Assembly: GCA_020630875.1 (NCBI GenBank)
Contig: JAHDIH010000002.1
Coordinates: forward strand, 433,332-497,331
Source: Deltaproteobacteria bacterium
GTDB taxonomy: Bacteria; Myxococcota_A; Polyangia; Haliangiales; Haliangiaceae
Direction of reading: 5' to 3'
Length of the DNA stretch: 64,000 nt
Positions within the stretch are counted from its first letter, which is position 1; each line of letters starts with the position of its first letter. Shown in pieces: positions 23,132 through 32,367 of the stretch. The notes beneath the pieces were generated by a model. It ran no database searches. It saw only the letters and a list, made by a program, of their open reading frames with translations, and had not been told where the DNA came from. A program made the position numbers and the translations under genes.

Positions 23132-24319
23132 ATGTCGGATATTTTAGTCATTGGTGCTGGCGGCGTGGGAGCGGTGGTTACTCACAAGCTAGCTGAGGAT
23201 CCATCAACATTTGATAAGATTACGTTGGCAAGTCGAACGGTTTCGAAGTGCGAATCCATTGCGGCGAGAGTCAAAAGCATGCATGGAAAAACCGTCGATA
23301 CTGCTGAGATTGACGCAGATAATGTTGCCGCGACAAGTGCGCTAATCGAGCGGGTAAAGCCGAAAATGGTCATTAATGTCGCACTCCCCTATCAAGATCT
23401 GAACATCATGGATGCTTGTTTGAACACGGGAGTGCACTATCTGGATACGGCCAACTACGAGCCGCGTGATGAGGCAAAGTTTGAGTACAAGTGGCAGTGG
23501 GCGTATCAAGAACGCTTTGAAAAAGCTGGGCTGATGGCTCTTCTAGGCTCAGGCTTTGATCCGGGAATGACCAACGTTTTTTGTGCCTACGCACAGAAGA
23601 ACTTGTTCGATACCATCGATACCATCGATATTCTCGATTGCAATGGTGGAGACCATGGTCATCCGTTTGCGACGAACTTTAACCCTGAAATTAACATCCG
23701 GGAAATTACGCAAAAGGGGAAATATTGGGAAGAAGGAAAGTGGATTGAAATTCCTGCGATGTCGGAGATGCAAGTTTTCGACTTCCCTGAGGTGGGAGAG
23801 CGCGATGCGTACTTACTTTATCATGAGGAGCTAGAGTCTCTTGTATTGAACATCAAAGGTCTAAAGAAGATTCGGTTTTGGATGACTTTTGGTCAAGAAT
23901 ACTTAACCCACCTTCGTGTATTGCAAAACGTCGGTATGACGCGAATTGATGAGGTAGACTACTTCGGTACTCCTGTATCTCCCATCAAATTTTTGCAAAA
24001 GCTTTTACCGGATCCAGCCTCCCTTGGGAAAAACTACAAAGGAAAAACATCCATTGGATGTCTAATAGCTGGCGAGAAAGATGGCAAGAAACTCCGCAAG
24101 TTTATCTATAACGTGGCGGATCATGAAGTAGCCTACAAAGAAACCGGGGCACAAGCGGTGTCGTACACCACTGGCGTTCCTGCCGTCACTGGCGCAAGAA
24201 TGATGTGCAAGGGTATTTGGTCGGGAGCAGGGGTTTTCAATATGGAGCAACTCGATCCGGATCCATTTATGAACGACATCGGACAAAGAGGGCTTCCTTG
24301 GCATGTTCAAGACCGTTAG
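23132..24319 (+). CDS. Carboxynorspermidine / carboxyspermidine synthase
   Basis: This saccharopine dehydrogenase-family enzyme condenses a diamine with aspartate semialdehyde using NADPH. From ATG 23132, which has AGGAG about 9 bases upstream, the protein has 395 residues, the family length. The N-terminus is a Rossmann motif (V-I-G-A-G-G-V-G-A-V-V), then N-V-A-L-P-Y-Q-D-L, Y-L-D-T-A-N-Y-E-P, G-S-G-F-D-P-G-M-T-N-V-F and G-G-D-H-G-H-P-F-A-T-N-F-N-P-E-I-N, all characteristic of the carboxynorspermidine group rather than lysine-pathway enzymes. The next gene, overlapping by 17 bases, encodes the matching decarboxylase. Confidence 0.93.
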   Translation: MSDILVIGAGGVGAVVTHKLAEDPSTFDKITLASRTVSKCESIAARVKSMHGKTVDTAEIDADNVAATSALIERVKPKMVINVALPYQDLNIMDACLNTGVHYLDTANYEPRDEAKFEYKWQWAYQERFEKAGLMALLGSGFDPGMTNVFCAYAQKNLFDTIDTIDILDCNGGDHGHPFATNFNPEINIREITQKGKYWEEGKWIEIPAMSEMQVFDFPEVGERDAYLLYHEELESLVLNIKGLKKIRFWMTFGQEYLTHLRVLQNVGMTRIDEVDYFGTPVSPIKFLQKLLPDPASLGKNYKGKTSIGCLIAGEKDGKKLRKFIYNVADHEVAYKETGAQAVSYTTGVPAVTGARMMCKGIWSGAGVFNMEQLDPDPFMNDIGQRGLPWHVQDR

Positions 24320-25454
24320 TGCGCTAGAAGAAATACTTGGTGAACTGCCGAGTCCTTGTTATGTCGTAGATAAATCTCTTTTAGAAAAGAATGCACAAAA
24401 GTTGGCGGAATGCTCTGCGCAAAGTGGTGCCAAAATACTTCTTGCACTCAAAGGATTTTCGATGTGGTCAACCTTTCCTATTTTGTCTAAGTATTTGGAC
24501 GGGGTGGCCGCAAGTTCTCCATGGGAAGCAAGGCTCGGTAGGCAAGAGTTCGGTAAGGAAGTGCACGGATATGCGCCAGCGTACAAAGAGAGCGAGTTGG
24601 AAGAGATGGATCGTCTATGCGATCATCTTGTTTTCAATTCCTTGTCACAAGCAGAAGCTCTCAGCCGACATTGTAGTTCTTCAACGCGCCTAGGTATCCG
24701 GGTGAACCCCGAACATTCAGAAGTGGCGACCGCCTTGTACGATCCTTGTGCGCCTGGTTCTCGCTTGGGCGTAACCATTGGAGCTTTCAAAGAACGTTTG
24801 CCTGAAGGAATTTCTGGCATTCACATGCATACGCTTTGCGAGCTTGGTGCGGACGCATTGGAACGCACGGTGTTAGCATTGCGTGAGAAAGCCAACCCAT
24901 TGCTTGAGCAGTCGAGTTGGATTAACCTGGGCGGAGGCCATCACATTACCCGTGACGACTACGATGTCGCAAAGCTTGCATCTGTAGTTGGCAGACTGAA
25001 AGATGATTTTGGGCTAGAAGTAATCTTGGAACCCGGAGAGGCTATTGCCTTGAATACTGGTTGGTTAGTCTCAGAAATTGTCGACATCACCAACAACAAC
25101 GGACCGATCGCAATTCTTGATACGTCGGCTACGGCTCATATGCCGGACGTTTTAGAAATGCCATACCGACCGCAAATTTGGAATGCAGGAGCGGCTGGTG
25201 AGAAAAAGCATACTTACGTTCTCGGTGGCATGACCTGTTTGGCGGGCGACGTTATCGGTGAATATTCGTTTGATGAAGCGCTTAAAGTCGGAGACCGTCT
25301 AATTTTCGGGGATATGGCTCACTACAGTATGGTGAAAAATACGACATTTAATGGCGTCCAATTGCCAGCGATTGTGGAATTTAGCCCAATAAGTCCAAGT
25401 TTTGAGGTAATCCGGCGCTTTCACTATGATGATTTTAGAAATCGTCTATCGTAA
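24303..25454 (+). CDS. nspC: Carboxynorspermidine decarboxylase NspC
   Basis: NspC is a PLP-dependent alanine-racemase-fold decarboxylase that yields norspermidine or spermidine. The 383-residue protein shows the PLP lysine block I-L-L-A-L-K-G-F-S-M-W, H-M-H-T-L-C-E-L-G-A, N-L-G-G-G-H-H-I-T, E-P-G-E-A-I and the C-terminal G-G-M-T-C-L-A-G-D with G-D-M-A-H-Y-S-M-V-K-N. With the preceding synthase it forms the complete alternative polyamine pathway. Substrate chain length (norspermidine or spermidine) cannot be told from sequence alone. Confidence 0.94.
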   Translation: MFKTVSALEEILGELPSPCYVVDKSLLEKNAQKLAECSAQSGAKILLALKGFSMWSTFPILSKYLDGVAASSPWEARLGRQEFGKEVHGYAPAYKESELEEMDRLCDHLVFNSLSQAEALSRHCSSSTRLGIRVNPEHSEVATALYDPCAPGSRLGVTIGAFKERLPEGISGIHMHTLCELGADALERTVLALREKANPLLEQSSWINLGGGHHITRDDYDVAKLASVVGRLKDDFGLEVILEPGEAIALNTGWLVSEIVDITNNNGPIAILDTSATAHMPDVLEMPYRPQIWNAGAAGEKKHTYVLGGMTCLAGDVIGEYSFDEALKVGDRLIFGDMAHYSMVKNTTFNGVQLPAIVEFSPISPSFEVIRRFHYDDFRNRLS

Positions 25455-25508
25455 CTAGATTGGTTTGACTGACGGAGTTGAATCGGTCATCGTATAGGGC
25501 AGCGCTTC

Positions 25509-26588
25509 ATGATTTTATACGGCTCATTTTTAGCATTGATTTTGGTACTGCTCGCTTTAGACTTAGGCGTCTTTCACAAAGACGATCACGTAATCGATGC
25601 AAAGGAAGCACTAAAATGGAGTGCGTTCTGGATTGGTCTCGGAGTAGCTTTTTCAGGTGTCGTTTACATCATTTACGAACACGGGCTTCTTGGCATCGCG
25701 TCAACTCTAGATCTCGCCCAATGTGGAAATACTCTTACTAGTGATTGCCTTGTCAGCTCTAGAATTAGTGGCACGCAAGCAACGTTTGAATACTTGAGCG
25801 GCTATCTTATTGAGAAGTCTTTGAGTGTCGATAACATTTTTGTAATCGTCATTATCTTCCAACGTTTCAAAATCCCCCCGATGCTGCAACACAGAGTCTT
25901 ATTCTGGGGAATTGTAGGAGCATTGGTATTCCGAGGGGGAATGATTGCCGCAGGAATCCAAGCATTGCGACAATTTGACTGGATGTTCTACGTCTTTGGA
26001 GGACTACTGATCTTTCTGGCGTTGAAGATGCTGATTTCTCATGACGACGATGACGATCCGACTGATAGTATGATGGTACGGGCAATTACCAAGGTCATTC
26101 CGTTCTCCAAGAACATCGATGGCCACAAGTTCGTTCTGAAAGAGAACGGGAAGAAGGTCTTTTCTAGACTGGCGCTAGCACTTCTTGTCATTGAAATAAC
26201 GGACTTGATATTCGCAGTTGATTCTATCCCAGCTGTTTTCGCAGTCACGCAAGAATCATTCATTGTATTCTCCTCAAACATCTTTGCTATATTGGGACTG
26301 CGCTCTCTCTACTTTGCGCTGGCCGATCTGGTTCATCGTTTTGCCTACTTGAAATACAGTCTGGTGGGCATTTTGTTGTTTGTTGGTGTGAAAATGATCT
26401 TGATCAATCAAGGGATTCATCTTCCAACATTGGTATCCCTCGGTGTAATTTGCGGCCTCCTGGTTATGGGAATACTCTTCTCGCTAAAGATGACGCAAGG
26501 TGCGGCGTCGTTGTCGGACGAAGCATCTCCCATGACCGATGAATCACTCCTGAATCTTGGCGTTCGAGACGGTTCAGAACACGACTAA
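25509..26588 (+). CDS. TerC family integral membrane protein
   Basis: TerC/Alx proteins are membrane proteins linked to Mn2+ export and metal loading of secreted enzymes. The 359-residue protein has about eight or nine helices. Landmarks are S-L-S-V-D-N-I-F-V-I (the conserved acidic D-N in a helix), I-T-D-L-I-F-A-V-D-S-I-P-A-V-F-A and L-G-L-R-S-L-Y-F-A-L, all standard for TerC. A loop holds five consecutive Asp residues around 178-182, a possible metal-binding patch. An extra loop of about 30 residues with two Cys lies near residue 73. The 54-base upstream gap leaves no room for a yybP-ykoY riboswitch. Confidence 0.9.
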   Translation: MILYGSFLALILVLLALDLGVFHKDDHVIDAKEALKWSAFWIGLGVAFSGVVYIIYEHGLLGIASTLDLAQCGNTLTSDCLVSSRISGTQATFEYLSGYLIEKSLSVDNIFVIVIIFQRFKIPPMLQHRVLFWGIVGALVFRGGMIAAGIQALRQFDWMFYVFGGLLIFLALKMLISHDDDDDPTDSMMVRAITKVIPFSKNIDGHKFVLKENGKKVFSRLALALLVIEITDLIFAVDSIPAVFAVTQESFIVFSSNIFAILGLRSLYFALADLVHRFAYLKYSLVGILLFVGVKMILINQGIHLPTLVSLGVICGLLVMGILFSLKMTQGAASLSDEASPMTDESLLNLGVRDGSEHD

Positions 26589-26636
26589 CAGTTGTTTTTC
26601 GGTGCAACATTGATGTGAACCATGTGTCCTTAGGGT

Positions 26637-27482
26637 ATGAAGTATATAATCTTGCTTTTTTGCCTAGCGTGTTCACCTAACCTACGAACTGATACTGCGG
26701 TAGGTGCAAGCCCTCCGGAAGGCGTGAGCGTTGAAAAAAATACGGAGAAGTTAAGAGCCTGCAACGGTATTGAAAAAGCGATATGCCTAATGAAGAGAGG
26801 AGAATTTGCAAAAGCGGAGCAAGTCTACAAAAGTCAACTCTATGCATTCAGGGAAATTGTAACCTTCTCAATACTCAATAGATACTTGTTGGGTTGTCCA
26901 GCGTCGGTGATTGATAGCATGTGCGTTAAAGTCGAAGTGAAAAAGATATCTTCCTGCTTTGATAGCTATCGACAGTGGAGTGTCGACTTTTCTACAGCGC
27001 GACCAAAACCTAGAACTGCTTATGGTGCTTTTGGGGCAGAGATTGCATCTATCATTGAACTTGATGATGAGATTGCAAAAACAATGGTTCCACTCCCGAG
27101 TGGTCTAACATTTGACTTCAAGGACCCCAAAAAGATGAAAGATGACAAAAACAGATTCTCTAAGTGGGCTGAGTTCCGGTCGGCAGCGATACGGACGCTC
27201 GTAAAAAAACTAGATGCGTTACAAGTCAAAACCGAGCTAGCTGAGGCTCTCGTCAACATTCGGAAAGGCGTATTGGCCCAATCCTTCGCGGACGAACTGA
27301 GGGCGGTGCCACTGCCAATGATGCTATTAGACGGAAATCAACTCACACCTTCGATGCGACACGATGTAAAGAGTTCCTACTGTCTGGCAACAGGAGAAAA
27401 AGTGGGTGAGTTGAAGCGCGTCGCCAATGAAAACTTCAATCGAAGTCAGCCCTTATTGAAGGTGAAGCTTACGCTAAACTAA
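26637..27482 (+). CDS. Lipoprotein, probably helical
   Basis: The 281-residue product has a short signal peptide with lipobox L-F-C-L-A-C (Cys about 12). The body is largely helical and carries pairs of Cys (C-N-G-I-E-K-A-I-C, C-V-K-V-E-V-K-K-I-S-S-C) with F-A-K-A-E-Q-V-Y-K-S-Q-L that looks like a single TPR-type helix. No named domain is recognised. Its TAA overlaps the stop of the converging FHA gene (CTAA at 27479-27482). Confidence 0.6.
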   Translation: MKYIILLFCLACSPNLRTDTAVGASPPEGVSVEKNTEKLRACNGIEKAICLMKRGEFAKAEQVYKSQLYAFREIVTFSILNRYLLGCPASVIDSMCVKVEVKKISSCFDSYRQWSVDFSTARPKPRTAYGAFGAEIASIIELDDEIAKTMVPLPSGLTFDFKDPKKMKDDKNRFSKWAEFRSAAIRTLVKKLDALQVKTELAEALVNIRKGVLAQSFADELRAVPLPMMLLDGNQLTPSMRHDVKSSYCLATGEKVGELKRVANENFNRSQPLLKVKLTLN

Positions 27483-29311
27483 GGGTTGGTAGTGGTCGGT
27501 GGTGGAATTTCTACCGGAGCTTTGGGAACCAGCTCAAGACCACAGTTGTTACGTGCATGCTTTTTGTAATGCTCTGCTTTGATGCGTTTGTAATATTTCA
27601 ACGCTACGGACTTATTCTTGAGACTGCAACCCGCGCTGGAGCAGACGTAGTTTAAGTTGTCGTTGAGCCCCTTAGCTTTGCTGCAGAGTGAAATCGCCGT
27701 CTTAAATTTGCCCTCTTGGGATGCTGTTCGAATTTGTTGCTTGAGATCAACCACCGGTGGCGCAACCGAAGAAGAGGCTGCGGACCTTGAACTAGAAGAA
27801 GCCGCTTGTGTGGCGACGGAAGATGACGAATTTGAAGCGACAAGCGTTTCATTCCGCTTGCACGATTTTGTTGCCGTTGTGATGGGAGCGCCGAGCTTCG
27901 GCCAAGCAGAAAGTTGAGCGCTAAAGTCGCGCCTTAACTTCTTAATCGCAGGTTTACATTGTTTGCGAGAGACCGCCGAGTTGGCAGCGCTTTCGATTTT
28001 CGTTCTCCATACGCCTTCCTCATCATCAACCCGCTTCTGAGCGAGTTGTTTCAACTGTGGATCTTCTATTTTGGCAACAAGCCCACTAAGGGATTTAAAG
28101 TTCTTCGCCTCGATGGCGGACTCGATTCCGTTGAGTTGATCTTCTGCTACTAGCTTTCTGTCTATTTGTGCCAGCCATTTTTTCGCTTCTGCATTTTCCG
28201 GCTCAATCTCCAAAACCGATTGCAGTTTCTCTTTTGCCAGCGTCCAGTCTTTTTCGGTCATGTACGTATTGGCTGACGCAAGTAGCGAGTCAACCTTAGA
28301 AGCGGCTGGGTCAATCAGTTCTGTACCTGCATCTTGATAGACGGTGGCTACGCTGGAAGAGACCACTTCTTCTTTATCCGAACTTCCTCCCATGCCGCGT
28401 AGAAGCATCAACACAACAGCGGCTGCTAATCCTAACCCGACCGCCCACGGTAGCAGAGACGATCGTTTTTTCTCAGCTTCTGGTTCGGCCAGTACTGCCG
28501 GTGGTTCGAATGATTCCCCTGCTTCCACAAATCGCACCCGAACATGGCCGAGCTCAACGATATCTCCTTTACGCAATTCGACTCGGTCGTATTCTTCTCC
28601 GTTGATATGCAGTCCATTGGCGGAACCCAGATCTTCGATGATGTATCTGTTGTTCTTTAGAAGAATTTTACAGTGGTTTCGGGAAATGGAACGGTGATCG
28701 ATCTGGATCTCGTTTTCCTCGGTTCTACCAACCGTGACCGCTTTCCCGCGAATAGGAAACACTCGTTGAGTCAGGTTGTGCGATAGCACCACCAGCCTCG
28801 CTGGTTTCGTCTCCACCTTTCGTGTTGGCTCACTCGGGGAGGCCACGGGACCTAGAGGCGACGTTTTTTTCGCAGTTGATTTGGCCTTAGCCGTCAGTGC
28901 AGTTTGTTCGTTGGTGTCGAAAACATCTGCGGCAGCAGTCGCCGATATTGTTTCCATCTTAACCGTAGAGTCGTTGTCGTTGACGACACTTGGAATTGCG
29001 TTGACATCGTCACCATCCGTGTCTTCCTTTTTGAGTTCGATCAGATAGTCACCGATTCGAACTCTGTCTGACACATTAAGACTGCACGCACCCTTTATTT
29101 TTGAGCCGTTGACTCGAACTCCGTTGTAAGAGCTGAGGTCTTCAATGGTGATATTTGACGATTCTCTTGCGATTCGGGCATGACTACGCGAGACGTTTCG
29201 CTCAGTAAGACGAATGGTATTTCCATCTTCTCTACCAATCGTTACTTCGTCGCGAATGAGGGGCACAATGGTGGTTTTCCCCTCGTCATCCTGAATTACA
29301 AGTTTCAACAT
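27479..29311 (-). CDS. Double FHA-domain membrane protein with TPR-like C-terminus
   Basis: FHA domains bind phosphothreonine. The 610-residue protein has a first FHA at about residues 1-95 (I-G-R-E-D-G-N, S-R-S-H-A-R, Y-N-G-V-R-V-N-G) and a second at about 170-265 (V-G-R-T-E-E-N, S-R-N-H-C-K, S-A-N-G-L-H-I-N-G), so the phosphopeptide-contact residues of both are intact. A Thr-containing linker (N-D-S-T-V-K-M-E-T) lies between them. One membrane helix follows (about 286-303), then a periplasmic part with a TPR-like unit (L-Q-S-V-L-E-I-E-P-E-N-A-E-A) and a Ser/Ala-rich stretch. No kinase is in the window. A link to the neighbouring divisome genes is only positional. Confidence 0.85.
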   Translation of the reverse strand: MLKLVIQDDEGKTTIVPLIRDEVTIGREDGNTIRLTERNVSRSHARIARESSNITIEDLSSYNGVRVNGSKIKGACSLNVSDRVRIGDYLIELKKEDTDGDDVNAIPSVVNDNDSTVKMETISATAAADVFDTNEQTALTAKAKSTAKKTSPLGPVASPSEPTRKVETKPARLVVLSHNLTQRVFPIRGKAVTVGRTEENEIQIDHRSISRNHCKILLKNNRYIIEDLGSANGLHINGEEYDRVELRKGDIVELGHVRVRFVEAGESFEPPAVLAEPEAEKKRSSLLPWAVGLGLAAAVVLMLLRGMGGSSDKEEVVSSSVATVYQDAGTELIDPAASKVDSLLASANTYMTEKDWTLAKEKLQSVLEIEPENAEAKKWLAQIDRKLVAEDQLNGIESAIEAKNFKSLSGLVAKIEDPQLKQLAQKRVDDEEGVWRTKIESAANSAVSRKQCKPAIKKLRRDFSAQLSAWPKLGAPITTATKSCKRNETLVASNSSSSVATQAASSSSRSAASSSVAPPVVDLKQQIRTASQEGKFKTAISLCSKAKGLNDNLNYVCSSAGCSLKNKSVALKYYKRIKAEHYKKHARNNCGLELVPKAPVEIPPPTTTNP

Positions 29312-29364
29312 AGTCGACCATTCAATGGTAACAAATTACCGAGGTCAAATGCATGTGGACAAGC

Positions 29365-30081
29365 TCAGAAAGAGAAATACTTTTCTGGATTTAGTGCGAC
29401 TCCTGCAGGACCTACATTAGCCCTGAGCTCGAAATGCAGCGCTCCCTCGGACACGCCGATTACTGTCCCTTTGTTCAACTTCTTACTGTGAACCCCCTCA
29501 GACAGCCGAATACCACTGTAGATCGTCGAATAGTCTCCGTGATCGATGATTACTACGGAGCTGCCATCGAGCTCACCGATGGAAGCTACCTCGCCAGCTG
29601 CAGCCGCAACGACCTTGGTGCCTGGAGCAAGTTTGTAGCTGAGCCCTGTATTCAGAACACGTACACCACGTCGACGTAGAGTCTCAAATCTTTGATGAGG
29701 AACTACGGACACTGGCCTGGCGAGTGGAGGAGGGGTAGGGAATCCTTCCTTAGCGAGACGTTCGAGGTCGATCTTGATCCCGCGTTGGGCACGATCTAAG
29801 TCAGCCAACTCAAGTTTTGTTCGACGCCAAATTGAAAGAGACGTTTCAACTTTGTTTTTCACTTGGTGCCGCACCCCCGGATGTTGCCTCACCGCTAGAC
29901 GATTCAGCATTGTTACTTGTTTGGCAAATACTTCGCGGTGACGACGGACTCTTTGTTCTACAGTTTTTATTGCGTCGGTTAGGAGATTTTGTTCGACTAG
30001 CAGCTGCTTCTGAAGCGTTGAGTTAACGTCAGCGTTAGCGATACCGGTTAATAACAACAGTGCTAAGACGCTAGCGCGCAT
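29365..30081 (-). CDS. EnvC-like LytM-domain protein, catalytically degenerate
   Basis: EnvC activates periplasmic amidases under control of FtsEX and has itself no hydrolase activity. The 238-residue protein has a signal peptide (A-L-L-L-L-T-G-I-A-N-A), a long coiled coil (about 20-115) and a LytM/M23 domain (about 140-238) with G-T-K-V-V-A-A-A-A-G-E-V, V-V-I-I-D-H-G-D-Y-S-T-I-Y and A-L-H-F-E-L-R. The zinc-binding H-x-x-x-D is missing (T-G-L-S-Y-K) and the Y-x-H is Y-S-G; only L-H-F-E retains a ligand His. That is the pattern expected of EnvC. It overlaps the ftsX-like gene by 11 bases and is the end of an ftsE-ftsX-envC unit. Confidence 0.85.
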   Translation of the reverse strand: MRASVLALLLLTGIANADVNSTLQKQLLVEQNLLTDAIKTVEQRVRRHREVFAKQVTMLNRLAVRQHPGVRHQVKNKVETSLSIWRRTKLELADLDRAQRGIKIDLERLAKEGFPTPPPLARPVSVVPHQRFETLRRRGVRVLNTGLSYKLAPGTKVVAAAAGEVASIGELDGSSVVIIDHGDYSTIYSGIRLSEGVHSKKLNKGTVIGVSEGALHFELRANVGPAGVALNPEKYFSF

Positions 30082-30832
30082 TTCTACCTCTAGTCGCCAA
30101 AGAAACCAGTGTCACTGCTGAAACCATGATTAGCAGAAGAGTGAACTGAGAAGCAATCGGTGCATTTTGCAGCTCGAGATGAATGTTTTCAAACAAACGA
30201 CGAGAAAGAATCAGCCCTAAGATTCCTCCTAACGTCACGAATGGAACCAAAAGACCAAAGGAGAGTCCTTTGGTTTGAAGTGCTGAAATGCCTTGAAGTG
30301 TGGCAACGTTCATCAAAGGATAACTTCTATTCTTTACGATTGCTGAATAGGCCAAGAGCAGGCAAAAAGAGAGTATCCCCGCAAGGATGCCTCCGGCACG
30401 AGCCATTTTCCCCCAGTGACTTGCTTGTTTTTTATCCAGATCGACATGGTTGACGGAAGCCATACTTTCGATGCTCTCCAATACCTTAGGCGAAATAGAC
30501 TCAACGTCGGCTTTCCATACTTCCGGCAATTCGTTTAGAAGTTCTTCCGATTCTTCCAATGTTAACGAGAGCGAGGCGAGATTTGTTTCAGTCGCGATTT
30601 TTCTAAGAGGTACTTTTAATAGGCTCGATACGTCACTGCCTACGGCGTGACTGCCAGGTTCGGCAAACACCGTAATCTCGATACTTTGTTGAGAAGCCTG
30701 AGAGCCAGAAAAACCAACGATGGCTACGCTTAGCAGTAGGAACGCCATCATCCCGACAATCGCCCCAAGAATGTGGACGCGCAGGGCAATGGATTCTCGA
30801 ATGCCTAGTGAAATACTGGAAAGAAGCGTCAT
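30071..30832 (-). CDS. ftsX: FtsX-like divisome membrane protein
   Basis: FtsX couples the cytoplasmic FtsE to periplasmic EnvC. The 253-residue protein has one N-terminal helix (about 22-42), a periplasmic domain of roughly 100 residues (45-145, beginning Q-S-I-E-I-T-V-F-A-E-P-G, the usual strand after TM1) and three further helices, the FtsX topology. The end overlaps envC and the start overlaps the ftsE-like stop by ATGA, so all three products are coupled. FtsX is somewhat short and diverged; the assignment rests on topology, the first periplasmic strand and gene order. Confidence 0.82.
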   Translation of the reverse strand: MTLLSSISLGIRESIALRVHILGAIVGMMAFLLLSVAIVGFSGSQASQQSIEITVFAEPGSHAVGSDVSSLLKVPLRKIATETNLASLSLTLEESEELLNELPEVWKADVESISPKVLESIESMASVNHVDLDKKQASHWGKMARAGGILAGILSFCLLLAYSAIVKNRSYPLMNVATLQGISALQTKGLSFGLLVPFVTLGGILGLILSRRLFENIHLELQNAPIASQFTLLLIMVSAVTLVSLATRGRNAR

Positions 30833-31701
30833 GCGACCTCCTTAACAACAGAGAGCTCAAACTCTTCGTAGTCGACAGGAACATCGAAAACTAAAGCCTC
30901 CTCCATTGAGAAGTCTATTTCCAATTCCTCAGACTCTGAGAACTGTAGTTCTGCGATTGAATCACTTAGGTCGAAGACCGGTTCGTCACCAACTTCTGCG
31001 GGAAGATTACCAGCGTGATCGCTAGTAACAATGGGGTACTCTCCAGAGCCTGCAGCAATCATTCTTTGTTCCTCAAGGGCGGTGATTTCCCAACGACTTA
31101 GGAGTGCCCAATTATGGAACCATACGTTGTCGGTCGCCACCAGCGTCGTTTGCCCAAAGCTTTCTCGATCTCTAATGATTTGCGCCAACGATTGAGCTCC
31201 TTCTTCACCCATTCCAAGCAGTGGGGAGTCTAAAACAAGTAGTTGAGGAGAAAGTACCAGTGCGCAAGCCCATGCTACACGCGTTCTCACTTGGGTAGAG
31301 AGGTGTTTGGTTTTGACGTCGGTGTCGACATCAATTCCAACTTCTGCAAGCATTCTCATACCAATAAATTTCGATTCCTTTTGGCAAATGCCGGCAAGTC
31401 GTAGCTTCAGCATTACGTTCTCTAACGGAGTTTTCGAAAGCATCAGCAGATCGTGTCCGAACATGATTCCCATCTGACTTCGAATCTGAGACTGCGACCG
31501 GGACGTCAGTCGATGAATGGGCGCGTCGAACACAAAGACTTCTCCGTTGTCGGGAGTTATCTCACCGGCAATGAGTCGACAAACGGTGGACTTTCCTGAA
31601 CCTGTGATGAGACGTGTGTGCGTCTCCTCCAAAGTAAAGTTTACGGAGCGGAGAATGCTTTTATTTCCCCTTTTATGGGTGACGTCCGAAAAAGAAATCA
31701 T
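30829..31701 (-). CDS. ftsE: FtsE-like ABC protein with degenerate ATPase motifs
   Basis: From ATG 31701 the protein has 290 residues; FtsE is normally about 220. It follows the ABC fold but every ATPase motif is altered. The P-loop is L-I-T-G-S-G-K-S-T (33-39), three residues shorter than the G-x-S-G-A-G-K-S-T of FtsE. The Q-loop position reads I-M-F-G-H (Gln replaced). The signature is L-S-T-Q-V-R instead of L-S-G-G-Q-Q. Walker B ends L-V-L-D-S, with Ser at 159 where the catalytic Glu should be, and the H-loop is V-A-T-D-N without His. About 75 extra C-terminal residues are strongly acidic. Gene order before ftsX and envC supports the assignment. It probably binds nucleotide poorly and cannot hydrolyse it in the usual way. 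Confidence 0.8.
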   Translation of the reverse strand: MISFSDVTHKRGNKSILRSVNFTLEETHTRLITGSGKSTVCRLIAGEITPDNGEVFVFDAPIHRLTSRSQSQIRSQMGIMFGHDLLMLSKTPLENVMLKLRLAGICQKESKFIGMRMLAEVGIDVDTDVKTKHLSTQVRTRVAWACALVLSPQLLVLDSPLLGMGEEGAQSLAQIIRDRESFGQTTLVATDNVWFHNWALLSRWEITALEEQRMIAAGSGEYPIVTSDHAGNLPAEVGDEPVFDLSDSIAELQFSESEELEIDFSMEEALVFDVPVDYEEFELSVVKEVA

Positions 31702-31836
31702 GTTCCTTAATATCGCGGTTCTCACTCGTGGGCCAAAAATTGGCAAAAAATGAAGTGCGCGAATGTTCAGGGTTTACAGCAGTATGAATTTGCTTCAATA
31801 TTAGAAGTGCCTAAGGGAATAACAAAGGGGGATGAG

Positions 31837-32361
31837 ATGAAACAGATAATTTTTGCATGTTTAGTAATGGGAGCGTCAGCTTGCGCTGTGGGAGACGACT
31901 CGGTGGGAAGTGATGGCGCCGTCGTAGGTGCAGTGCTTGACGGGGAGTATAGTATTGAAGATTTAGGAGATGATTCCTATGAAGTTCACCTATTGGTGGA
32001 CGGCGTGGAGTACGGCGGAATCGTTGACAGCTTAGGGGAAGGCGAACTCGTTCGTGTTCATGAAGGCGAACGAAACGTGGACCTTGATGGTGCTGGAAGC
32101 TTAGCGACACGCGGCCTCGAGGCAGGACCAATGGACGGACCTCGGCTTTCTCCTCTTCGACCTTACCGCGGTGGATCTCCATGGAGAGATAACAGGCGAG
32201 CAGGTGGAGATATGCAGTCTCCTTGGTTTCAGCCAGGAACTTGCCCGCAACAACCGTGCGCAACTCAAGGTGGAGTAAATAACGAAATTACTTTTGCATC
32301 GCTTGCCGATTCGCAATACCAACTAGAGCGAATCGTAGCTGCAGCAGTAGCAAACCTATAA
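31837..32361 (+). CDS. Small lipoprotein with basic C-terminal half
   Basis: From ATG 31837 (AGGGGG 6 bases upstream) the product has 174 residues. The signal peptide ends at G-A-S-A-C, a lipobox. Residues 20-90 are acidic (G-D-D-S-V-G-S-D-G, E-D-L-G-D-D-S-Y-E-V-H-L), and residues 95-140 are basic with many Arg and Pro (R-L-S-P-L-R-P-Y-R-G-G-S-P-W-R-D-N-R-R). A C-x-x-x-x-x-C pair (C-P-Q-Q-P-C) follows. No family is recognised. It is divergent from ftsE and converges on glpK with a 6-base gap. Confidence 0.6.
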   Translation: MKQIIFACLVMGASACAVGDDSVGSDGAVVGAVLDGEYSIEDLGDDSYEVHLLVDGVEYGGIVDSLGEGELVRVHEGERNVDLDGAGSLATRGLEAGPMDGPRLSPLRPYRGGSPWRDNRRAGGDMQSPWFQPGTCPQQPCATQGGVNNEITFASLADSQYQLERIVAAAVANL

Positions 32362-32367
32362 CCGTCA

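Noticed and set aside
25455..25508. yybP-ykoY manganese riboswitch before terC
   Set aside because: The 54-base gap is too short and lacks the conserved internal-loop sequences.
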